From: Halanaerobium sp964649895
GTDB taxonomy: Bacteria; Bacillota; Halanaerobiia; Halanaerobiales; Halanaerobiaceae
Reading direction: 5' to 3'
Assembly (NCBI GenBank): GCA_964649895.1
Contig: CAZYRX010000062.1
Location: forward strand, 1-11,818
Length of the DNA: 11,818 nucleotides
Shown one piece after another: positions 6,494-11,818 of the stretch. The position numbers and the translations under genes are program-made. The first letter of the stretch is position 1. The number at the start of each line of letters is the position of its first letter. A model generated the notes under the pieces. The model was not told the origin of the DNA. It worked only from the letters and a program-made list of their open reading frames with translations, and did no database searches.

Positions 6494-8032
6494 CTCGGTT
6501 TCGCCGAGTAGATTCTCTGCCATCTGGCGCATAGCACCGGCGATCATATTTTTTATTTCTTGGTCATCTATTGCTCTTTTTTCTTCCTCTATTCCCTGAT
6601 TCTTCTCTATTACAAATGATACACCATCAAATTGGTTTGTCATCCGACCTAGGAAAAGACTTCCTTTACCAATAATCATTGCTTTTTCTATTTGACCATC
6701 TTCAATCATTTTTACTGCAGGGCCTACAAAAGGTACTCCAGAAGGAATATGTCCCTGAGTTGGTGCAAATCCTGGCATACCATGCTCAGCAACAAAATTC
6801 ATCAGTTCTTTTCTTTCTAGATCTCCTCTTTTTACTCCAAGTGCAGCAATCATCTTGTAATTTGATTCAGGCACATTACCTGCACCTGCAGGTTTAGTAA
6901 TCTCAGGATTCTGCATTTCCACAGAATATTTATCAATATCTTTGATGCTTAAGTCATGTTCATCAAGTGGATCAGTAACAAGCGAACTAATTACTGCCTG
7001 AGGTGAAGAACCAGTACCAACTTTATGGCGGCCAATAATATCTGTTCTAATAATTGGATTTTCTCCATCATTTTTAGAAATTAAAATAGCAAAACCACCT
7101 AATGTATCCTCTAAAATTGGCATATCTTTTTTAACATGATCTTTACCATTCATACCTAATTTGGCAACTGAACCACCGGCAGCTACTACTACGTTATCAT
7201 AAACTCCTGCTCTAACAAGTGCAGCAGCATTAACAACAGCATGAGCAGGTGCAGCACAAAAACTTCTTACATCTGAACCATTTGCATTGACACAACCTGC
7301 CATTTCTGCAATTGCTTTAGCAAAGTTGCCACCACCACGCTGATTAATATCACCACATGCTTCTTCAGAACATTCTAATACATAATCAACTTCACTTAAA
7401 TCAATATCATGTTTTAGAGCTAAATTTTTGAGAGCAAGCACACCTGAAGCCTTACCGATCAGATTCTCTAAAATAACATGAGCATTTAAGTTAACATCAG
7501 TCTCATGAGCCTGTTTAATACAGCCAATTAACTCTCCGTTTAAATATAGAGGCTCTGCATGAGCAGAAGTCATCTCTTCGATTTCTTCTATTGCATCTCC
7601 CTCACCTAAATCTAAATCCATCTCACTTAATATTGGATGGTCAGCAATTATTTCTTCAGCTTTAGCAGTAAAATCACTGCTTAATTTTACTAAATCAAAT
7701 ACATCAACATGTTTTAAAAGTAAGTAAAATTGATCTTCTGGCATTATCTCGCCTAACTCACCTGATCTTTTAGCTTCAACAAAATTCTCTTTTTCATACC
7801 AGGGAGTACTAATCTCATTAAGCTTATCTGGTAATATGTTGCCTATATATGATTGATTAGGTGCATAAGCTAAAACCTCATCAAAAGTTCTTAAATAACT
7901 GTTGATCTTTTTGAGATATTCATCATCAGGGTTTTTAGCCCTTGTTGTAGTTTGTGTTGATCCTGCTTCTCTTAAAATATCTGGTGTATGTACCAGAATA
8001 TAACTTGAACCTTTAATTACTGGAAATTCCAT
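6491..8032 (-). CDS. grdC: GrdC, glycine/sarcosine/betaine reductase complex protein C, beta subunit
   Basis: GrdC is the ketoacyl-synthase-III-like subunit of protein C. It takes the carboxymethyl unit from the selenoprotein A selenoether, which becomes an acetyl thioester passed on to GrdD. The protein is 513 aa from the chosen start. The thiolase-fold core is visible: C259 in SDVRSFCAAPAHA, in the position of the FabH nucleophile; then VVVAAGGSVAKLGMN, GTGSSPQAVISSLVTDP, PEITKPAGAGNVPESN, and a late GHIPSGVPFVGPA histidine block. The first in-frame ATG, at 8047, is itself part of the ATGGAGGTG ribosome site; GGAGG then stands 8 nt before the ATG at 8032, so that is the start. The stop UGA is backed by UAA two codons later. 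A terminator lies between trxA and this gene. Confidence 0.96.
   Translation of the reverse strand: MEFPVIKGSSYILVHTPDILREAGSTQTTTRAKNPDDEYLKKINSYLRTFDEVLAYAPNQSYIGNILPDKLNEISTPWYEKENFVEAKRSGELGEIMPEDQFYLLLKHVDVFDLVKLSSDFTAKAEEIIADHPILSEMDLDLGEGDAIEEIEEMTSAHAEPLYLNGELIGCIKQAHETDVNLNAHVILENLIGKASGVLALKNLALKHDIDLSEVDYVLECSEEACGDINQRGGGNFAKAIAEMAGCVNANGSDVRSFCAAPAHAVVNAAALVRAGVYDNVVVAAGGSVAKLGMNGKDHVKKDMPILEDTLGGFAILISKNDGENPIIRTDIIGRHKVGTGSSPQAVISSLVTDPLDEHDLSIKDIDKYSVEMQNPEITKPAGAGNVPESNYKMIAALGVKRGDLERKELMNFVAEHGMPGFAPTQGHIPSGVPFVGPAVKMIEDGQIEKAMIIGKGSLFLGRMTNQFDGVSFVIEKNQGIEEEKRAIDDQEIKNMIAGAMRQMAENLLGETE
6493..6509 (-). promoter_or_regulatory. small hairpin at the grdC-grdD junction
   Basis: On the minus strand ACTCGG and CCGAGT form a perfect 6-bp stem around CGAAA. 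The hairpin spans the last grdC codons and ends at the grdD ribosome binding site. It is not followed by a T tract, so termination is unlikely. It could tune grdD reinitiation, the stability of the message or the GrdC:GrdD ratio, but it might be a chance product of coding sequence. Confidence 0.45.
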
Positions 8033-8037
8033 TTTGT

Positions 8038-8045
8038 TCACCTCC
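8038..8045 (-). promoter_or_regulatory. grdC ribosome binding site
   Basis: GGAGGTGA on the minus strand sits 8 nt (from GGAGG) before the ATG at 8032 and overlaps the earlier in-frame ATG at 8047. The earlier ATG would have no ribosome site of its own, so this site decides the start. Confidence 0.88.
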
Positions 8046-8056
8046 ATAGATTTAAG

Positions 8057-8097
8057 AAAAAACTCTTCCCAGAAATAATATCTTTAACTGGGAAGAG
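8057..8097 (-). terminator. intrinsic terminator between trxA and grdC
   Basis: On the minus strand a perfect 10-bp stem, CTCTTCCCAG (8097-8088) and CTGGGAAGAG (8072-8063), encloses a 15-nt AT-rich loop and is followed directly by six T (8062-8057). This is a standard Rho-independent terminator. It begins 11 nt past the trxA stop, and its T tract ends 11 nt before the grdC ribosome site. It either ends the trxB-trxA transcript or lets only part of it continue into grdC-grdD. Confidence 0.88.
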
Positions 8098-8125
8098 ATA
8101 TACTGCATTTACTTTCTCTGTTCAA
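8097..8125 (-). promoter_or_regulatory. candidate internal promoter for grdC-grdD
   Basis: On the minus strand TTGAAC (8120-8125, 4 of 6) and TATATC (8097-8102, 4 of 6) are 17 bp apart, inside and just after the end of trxA. Initiation about 7 nt downstream, near 8090, would fall in the 5' arm of the terminator stem. The transcript would then lack most of that arm and could not form the terminator. The boxes are weak, so this is a suggestion only. Confidence 0.3.
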
Positions 8126-8426
8126 GAGCTTCTCTAATGTCTTCAACTTCTAAATCTTCACCACTAAGATGCTCAACTTTTTCGCCATCTTCATAAAATA
8201 CTATTGATGGTAAACCAAGCACTTTTTGACTGATTGCAAGACGTCTATTCCCTTTAATATTTAACTTAGCAAATTTAAAATCATCTGCAAATTCTTCTGC
8301 AAGTTCTTTAACATCTGGCATAATATCAAGACAAAGATCACAGCTGTCACTCCAAAAGTCAACTACTACTTTACCATCGGCATTAAGTACTTCTTCCTCA
8401 AAATTTTCTTTGTTAAGTTCTAACAT
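8109..8426 (-). CDS. trxA: Thioredoxin with atypical SCDLC active site (glycine/betaine reductase-associated)
   Basis: This 105-aa single-domain thioredoxin is expected to carry electrons from the adjacent thioredoxin reductase to the glycine/betaine reductase complex. The fold markers are present: VVVDFW (20-25), then the active site, and the cis-proline motif GLPSIVFY. Aligned with E. coli DFWAEWCGPCKMIAP, this protein reads DFWSDSCDLCLDIMP, so both redox cysteines (C29, C32) remain but WCGPC has become SCDLC. Thioredoxins with unusual redox centres are known from amino-acid-fermenting anaerobes, so this fits the pathway. The ribosome site AAGGAGG lies 7 nt before the ATG. It starts 25 nt after trxB and is probably co-transcribed with it. 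Confidence 0.93.
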   Translation of the reverse strand: MLELNKENFEEEVLNADGKVVVDFWSDSCDLCLDIMPDVKELAEEFADDFKFAKLNIKGNRRLAISQKVLGLPSIVFYEDGEKVEHLSGEDLEVEDIREALEQRK

Positions 8427-8451
8427 TTTTATTCCTCCTTAAGAATTTTGT

Positions 8452-9657
8452 CTAAATAATTTCCACAATTTCTTTTTTATCTGGATTAACTAATTTAGAA
8501 GAAACTTTTCCAGATTCTAATTTAAGTACAGTTGGTATTTCTTCAATATCATATCTATCAGAGATTAATCTATTTTTGTAAGTATCAATTTTTAAGAACT
8601 TATATCCCTTATCTTCAAGTTCCATTGCTTCAAGTTCACTTACTAGATCCATACTATCCTGATCAGTTACACTCCAAAAAGCCACAAATGCTGGTTTATC
8701 AGAATTGACAACATGGCTTTGCCAATATTCTTCTTCTTCAATATATCCCTGAGCCATAACTGCAGCAGTTGCTCCATCTCCTGCAGCTGTAATTACCTGT
8801 CTTACAACTTTATTCCTTACATCACCAACTGCATATACCCCCGGCTGATTAGTCTCCATCTGTTTATTGGTCTTTACATAGCCGTGTTCAGTTAGTTCAA
8901 CTGTATCTTCTAAAAAGTCAGTACTTGGTACTCTTCCTACAAAGAAGAATACTCCAGAACAGTCCAGTTCTTGAGTTTCACCATTTTTGATATTTTTTAC
9001 AACAGCCTTTTCTACAAGGCCATCACCTTTAACTTCTTCTAAAACTGAATTCCAGACAAATTCTATCTTCTCATTTTCCATTGCTTTTTCTTGCAGTATT
9101 TTTTCTGCATCCATAACACCTTCATCATGAATAACGATCATTGTAATTTTATTGACAAATTTACTTAAATAAATTGATTCTTCAACAGCTGAGTTACCAT
9201 TACCTACTACAACTACATCAAGGTCAGTAAAGATATCTGCATCACAGGTAGCACAATAAGAAACTCCCTTACCTTTAAATTCTTCTTCACCTTTAACACC
9301 AAGTTTTCTCGGCTCTGCACCTGTGGCAATTATTACACTTTTTGCTGTGTATTCTTCACCTTTTTTGGTCTCAACAATTTTATTAAGCCCATTGACTTTC
9401 AGTTCAGCAACTTCTCCTCTTTTAAACTCAGTGCCAAATTTTTCAGCATGTGTGCGAAAATTTTGCATAAGTTCAGAAGCTGTTGTTTCAGGTACACCAG
9501 GATAATTTTCCATATCATGATAAGTTGCTGGTTGTCCACCAGTTTTTCTCTTTGCTTCTAAAACAAGAGTGTTAAGTCTTGATCTTGAACCATATATTGC
9601 CGATGCCATACCGGCTGGTCCTCCACCTAAGACAATTAAATCATATTCTTGGCTCAT
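8452..9657 (-). CDS. trxB: Thioredoxin reductase with fused Cys-less thioredoxin-like C-terminal domain
   Basis: This flavoprotein reduces the neighbouring thioredoxin. Residues 1 to about 312 form a low-molecular-weight thioredoxin reductase: FAD motif GGGPAG (11-16), redox pair CATC (C135, C138), second dinucleotide motif GNGNSA (152-157), and FAD-binding GVYAVGD (273-279). At 401 aa it is about 85 longer than usual. The extra tail (about 315-401) looks like a thioredoxin fold: KPAFVAFWSVTDQDS where an active site would be, and IEEIPTVLKLESG with the cis-proline, but no cysteine. After the second motif, where E. coli has the NADPH-specific HRRxxxR, this protein has IVIHDEG (174-180), so NADPH preference is doubtful; NADH or another donor is possible. 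The ribosome site GGAGG is 8 nt before the ATG. It is the first gene of its operon and is divergent from the TetR gene. Confidence 0.93.
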   Translation of the reverse strand: MSQEYDLIVLGGGPAGMASAIYGSRSRLNTLVLEAKRKTGGQPATYHDMENYPGVPETTASELMQNFRTHAEKFGTEFKRGEVAELKVNGLNKIVETKKGEEYTAKSVIIATGAEPRKLGVKGEEEFKGKGVSYCATCDADIFTDLDVVVVGNGNSAVEESIYLSKFVNKITMIVIHDEGVMDAEKILQEKAMENEKIEFVWNSVLEEVKGDGLVEKAVVKNIKNGETQELDCSGVFFFVGRVPSTDFLEDTVELTEHGYVKTNKQMETNQPGVYAVGDVRNKVVRQVITAAGDGATAAVMAQGYIEEEEYWQSHVVNSDKPAFVAFWSVTDQDSMDLVSELEAMELEDKGYKFLKIDTYKNRLISDRYDIEEIPTVLKLESGKVSSKLVNPDKKEIVEII

Positions 9658-9716
9658 TTAAATAACCTCCAATTTAATAATATTAATCTTTAATTATTTT
9701 AAAATTAACTTTAAAA

Positions 9717-9746
9717 ATTATATTCTGCCTAAGTTATTCACTTTAA
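9717..9746 (-). promoter_or_regulatory. candidate trxB promoter
   Basis: On the minus strand a perfect TATAAT (9717-9722) has TTAAAG (9741-9746, 3 of 6) 18 bp upstream, giving a leader of about 50 nt. Two more TATAAT hexamers occur further upstream on this strand (9772-9777, 9786-9791) without good -35 boxes, so the exact promoter is uncertain. Confidence 0.35.
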
Positions 9747-9766
9747 CACATCAATAAATATAATAC

Positions 9767-9795
9767 TTGAAATTATATTTTAGTTATTATATTCT
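9767..9795 (+). promoter_or_regulatory. candidate tetR promoter
   Basis: TTGAAA (9767-9772, 5 of 6) and TATTCT (9790-9795, 4 of 6) are 17 bp apart on the plus strand. Transcription would start near 9802, at the edge of the GTAATCTTGATTAC palindrome. That is a typical arrangement for autoregulation by a TetR-type repressor. Confidence 0.4.
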
Positions 9796-9802
9796 TATTC
9801 TA

Positions 9803-9816
9803 GTAATCTTGATTAC
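9803..9816. promoter_or_regulatory. candidate operator palindrome in the trxB-tetR intergenic region
   Basis: GTAATC-TT-GATTAC is a perfect palindrome with 6-bp arms in the 197-bp divergent region. The right half continues into ATTACAAAACA (9812-9822), which is repeated exactly at 9839-9849, 27 bp on. TetR-family proteins bind such short palindromes, usually in the intergenic region next to their own gene. Binding here would sit at the expected tetR start site and upstream of the trxB promoter. Confidence 0.5.
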
Positions 9817-9866
9817 AAAACATAAGTTTAGCAATTTTATTACAAAACAAGGATGTGGATTTACAT

Positions 9867-10550
9867 ATGTTAAAATTAGACAGTAAAGATATTAAGAAAA
9901 AAAGAACTCTTAAGATTTTCATTGAAGAAACTCGAAAACTAATCAATGAAGAAGGTATCGAAAATGTTACTATTCGTAAGGTAGCTGAAAAAACAGGTTA
10001 TAACAGTGCTACAATTTATAATTATTTTGATAACTGCAATCAGCTTATCTTTTTTGCTTCACTTGATTTTTTAGGTGAATACAGTCAGGCAATGCCTGAT
10101 TATATTGCTGATGCAGAAGATGAAAAAGAAAAATTTATTCTTATGTGGGAATGTTTCTGTAAATTTTCTTTCGAAAACCCCAAAATTTATTATTCAATTT
10201 TCACTGAACACATTGGAGATGAATCGAAAGTTTTAATGGACAATTATTTTAAAATTTATCCCAAAAAGCTTGAAACCGCAGATGAAAGTTTAGTTCCTAT
10301 GCTGAGAAGCCCAGATCTTTCTGAAAGAGCTTCGGTTGCTTCACAAGCTCTCATAAATAATGATCTGCTTTCTAAAGAGACAGCTAAGAATATGGATAAT
10401 ATGATCACTTACATCTACCATGGTCTTTTAACTCTGATGATAAATAAAAGAACAACTCATACAGCTGAAAGTGCCCTGGAGACCATTACTAAACACATAA
10501 GAACAATAGTTAATAATGCAGTCTGCTGCAAAAATATAAATCAGAGTTAA
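9867..10550 (+). CDS. TetR/AcrR-family transcriptional regulator
   Basis: This is a one-component DNA-binding regulator, 227 aa from the ATG at 9867. The N-terminal TetR helix-turn-helix is clear: residues 34 to 57 read VTIRKVAEKTGYNSATIYNYF, followed by NCNQLIFFASLDF. The C-terminal ligand and dimerisation domain is divergent, and its ligand cannot be named. A vicinal cysteine pair (C220-C221) lies near the C-terminus and could sense redox state or metal, which is speculative. A GTG at 9855 would add four residues (MDLH), but AAGG is only 2 nt before it; both starts have a poor ribosome site. It is divergent from trxB and convergent with the BCCT gene, so the trx-grd operon, its own gene or the transporter are natural targets. 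Confidence 0.9.
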   Translation: MLKLDSKDIKKKRTLKIFIEETRKLINEEGIENVTIRKVAEKTGYNSATIYNYFDNCNQLIFFASLDFLGEYSQAMPDYIADAEDEKEKFILMWECFCKFSFENPKIYYSIFTEHIGDESKVLMDNYFKIYPKKLETADESLVPMLRSPDLSERASVASQALINNDLLSKETAKNMDNMITYIYHGLLTLMINKRTTHTAESALETITKHIRTIVNNAVCCKNINQS

Positions 10551-10573
10551 TCTGATTAAATTAATTTTGATAG

Positions 10574-10599
10574 AATCCCGGCTAATATATGCCGGGATT
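10574..10599 (+). terminator. intrinsic terminator after tetR, possibly bidirectional
   Basis: AATCCCGGC and GCCGGGATT form a perfect 9-bp GC-rich stem around an 8-nt loop, followed on the plus strand by a T-rich run (ATTTTGATTTTATTT). It lies between the convergent tetR (stop 10550) and BCCT (stop 10613) genes. On the minus strand the downstream sequence is CTATCAAAATTAATTT, less T-rich, so it may also serve the transporter gene with lower efficiency. Confidence 0.85.
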
Positions 10600-10612
10600 A
10601 TTTTGATTTTAT

Positions 10613-11818
10613 TTATTCAGCTTCTGCTACTTTAGCTAATTCATCAACATCCATCTTTTCTTTTGAAATTTCTTCAACATTATGTTCTGCAACCTCATTT
10701 ATATCAACAACACCATCTACTTTTACTTCTGCTTTAAATGCTTTAATCATAGCTGCCATTGCAAAAATCATGATAAAAGCAAATGGGAAAGCAGCAACAA
10801 TTGATCCTGTCTGAAGCATACCTAAACCTCCAGATAACATCAAAGCAACAGCTAAACCTGATTGAATTATTCCCCAGGTTACCTTTATTTTGGCTGAAGG
10901 ATTTTGATTACCTTTATCAGATAACATTCCCAGCACAAAGGTGGCTGAATCCGCAGAGGTAATAAAGAAAGTTATCAATAGTGTAACTCCTATGATAGAA
11001 ATTAAGCCTCCAGCTGGATAGTACTGCATTACTTCAAAAAATGCTGTTTCTGTAACTGCAATAGCTTCTTCAGCAACTTCCATGCCAGTTTCAATTCCCA
11101 TTGTACCTAAAATTGAAAACCAGACAAAAGAAGCAAGTGTTGGAGCAAAAAGCACTCCACCTATAAATTCTCTAACAGTTCTTCCACGAGAAATTCTGGC
11201 AATAAATGTAGCCACAAATGGTGCCCAGGCTATCCACCATGCCCAATAGAAGATTGTCCACCAACCAAACCAGGGATCTTTTCCGATTCTAAAACTGTCT
11301 CTAACTATACTTGAAATATAAAAACCAAATGTATTAGTAAAATTATTAATAATTAACATTGTCGGACCAATAATCAAACAGATGACCATAATCACACCAG
11401 CAAGTGTTATATTTGCGTTAGAAAGATATTTAATTCCTTTATCAACACCTGTTATTGCAGAAATCATAAATAATATTGTGATAACTCCAATAACTAATAA
11501 GCGCACAAAATCAGTTTCTGGTACTCCAAATAAGAAGTTAAAACCACTTGTAACCTGTAATGTTGCCATACCTAGAGAAGTTGCTACACCAGCTACTGTT
11601 GCAAAAATCGCTAAAATATCAACAGTTTTTCCAATCGGACCTCTTGCTCTTGCTTCTCCAATTAGCGGGATAAAAACACTACTGATTTGAGCCGGTTTAT
11701 CATGTCTAAACTGCATATAAGCTAAAGCTAATGCTAAAACTCCATAAGCTGACCAGGGATGAAGTCCCCAGTGAAGAAATGAAGTCTTTAAAGCAAAATC
11801 TGCAGCTGCTGCAGTTCC
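10613..11818 (-). CDS. BCCT-family betaine/choline/carnitine transporter (5' end outside window)
   Basis: This membrane carrier, which imports glycine betaine or related quaternary ammonium compounds, is cut by the right edge. The frame stays open for 34 codons upstream of the first ATG at 11716 and encodes HWGLHPWSAYGVLALALAY, a conserved BCCT segment, so that ATG is internal. The visible part is 401 aa; a complete BCCT protein has roughly 500 or more. The signature WWTIFYWAWWIAWAPFVA (visible residues about 186-203) holds the tryptophans that line the substrate site in BetP. ITSADSA (visible 286-292) corresponds to the BetP region that supplies the Thr-Ser pair of a sodium site, suggesting Na+-coupled import and not CaiT-type exchange. 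The tail is short, charged and acidic. Beside betaine-reductase genes it may feed catabolism as well as osmoprotection. Confidence 0.95.
   Translation of the reverse strand, partial: GTAAAADFALKTSFLHWGLHPWSAYGVLALALAYMQFRHDKPAQISSVFIPLIGEARARGPIGKTVDILAIFATVAGVATSLGMATLQVTSGFNFLFGVPETDFVRLLVIGVITILFMISAITGVDKGIKYLSNANITLAGVIMVICLIIGPTMLIINNFTNTFGFYISSIVRDSFRIGKDPWFGWWTIFYWAWWIAWAPFVATFIARISRGRTVREFIGGVLFAPTLASFVWFSILGTMGIETGMEVAEEAIAVTETAFFEVMQYYPAGGLISIIGVTLLITFFITSADSATFVLGMLSDKGNQNPSAKIKVTWGIIQSGLAVALMLSGGLGMLQTGSIVAAFPFAFIMIFAMAAMIKAFKAEVKVDGVVDINEVAEHNVEEISKEKMDVDELAKVAEAE

Noticed and set aside
11382..11690. 102-codon plus-strand ORF opposite the BCCT gene.
   Set aside because: It runs antisense through conserved transmembrane coding sequence of a clear BCCT transporter and shows no recognisable domain or ribosome site.
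10613..11716. BCCT gene starting at the ATG at 11716 as a complete 367-aa protein.
   Set aside because: The frame is open to the window edge and the upstream codons encode the conserved BCCT segment HWGLHPW; the gene is truncated by the window and not short.
1..11818. Search for CRISPR arrays, insertion sequences, phage genes, attachment sites next to the tRNA, and defence genes.
   Set aside because: There are no regularly spaced repeats, transposase or integrase motifs, or tRNA-end duplication; the region is an ordinary metabolic locus.

Overview
The window looks like chromosomal DNA of an anaerobic, low-GC Gram-positive bacterium that uses selenocysteine, most likely a halophilic fermenter of the Halanaerobiales type. 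The reasons are: strong AT bias; acidic proteins with long Asp/Glu runs; a BCCT (betaine/choline/carnitine) transporter; Stickland-type glycine/betaine reductase genes; and a complete selC-selB-selA set. The taxonomic call is inference; no 16S or other marker is present.

Layout from left to right, almost all on the minus strand (so read right to left): tRNA-Sec with UCA anticodon (2-100); selB (198-2108); selA (2101-3519), which overlaps selB by 8 nt and has its own good promoter (TTGATT-17-TATAAT, 3580-3608); a TDT/SLAC1-type membrane transporter (3618-4541), tightly coupled to a C_GCAxxG_C_C-family cysteine protein (4544-5050); a 290-bp gene-free spacer with a large imperfect inverted repeat (5179-5266); grdD (5341-6480) and grdC (6491-8032), the two subunits of the acetyl-phosphate-forming protein C of glycine/sarcosine/betaine reductase; a thioredoxin with an atypical active site (8109-8426); a thioredoxin reductase with a fused, cysteine-free thioredoxin-like tail (8452-9657); a divergent TetR-family regulator on the plus strand (9867-10550); a terminator; and the 3' two-thirds or more of a BCCT transporter gene (10613 to beyond the right edge).

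How it fits together: the BCCT carrier probably imports glycine betaine or a related compound. A reductase complex whose selenoprotein A and substrate-specific B subunits are not in this window reduces it. Thioredoxin and thioredoxin reductase supply the electrons. GrdC/GrdD release the carboxymethyl unit as acetyl phosphate for ATP synthesis. selA, selB and selC supply the selenocysteine that the missing GrdA/GrdB-type subunits need.

Most interesting points: (1) a textbook intrinsic terminator sits between trxA and grdC, with a possible promoter placed so that its transcripts would skip the terminator; (2) the thioredoxin system departs from the standard form in three ways: an SCDLC active site, no HRRxxxR motif in the reductase, and a redox-dead thioredoxin-like tail; (3) an unexplained long inverted repeat sits between the grd genes and the cysteine-protein/TDT pair; (4) the cysteine protein and anion transporter lie beside the selenocysteine machinery. 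I did not find a clearly new multi-gene system; these are unusual features of a recognisable Stickland/selenium locus.
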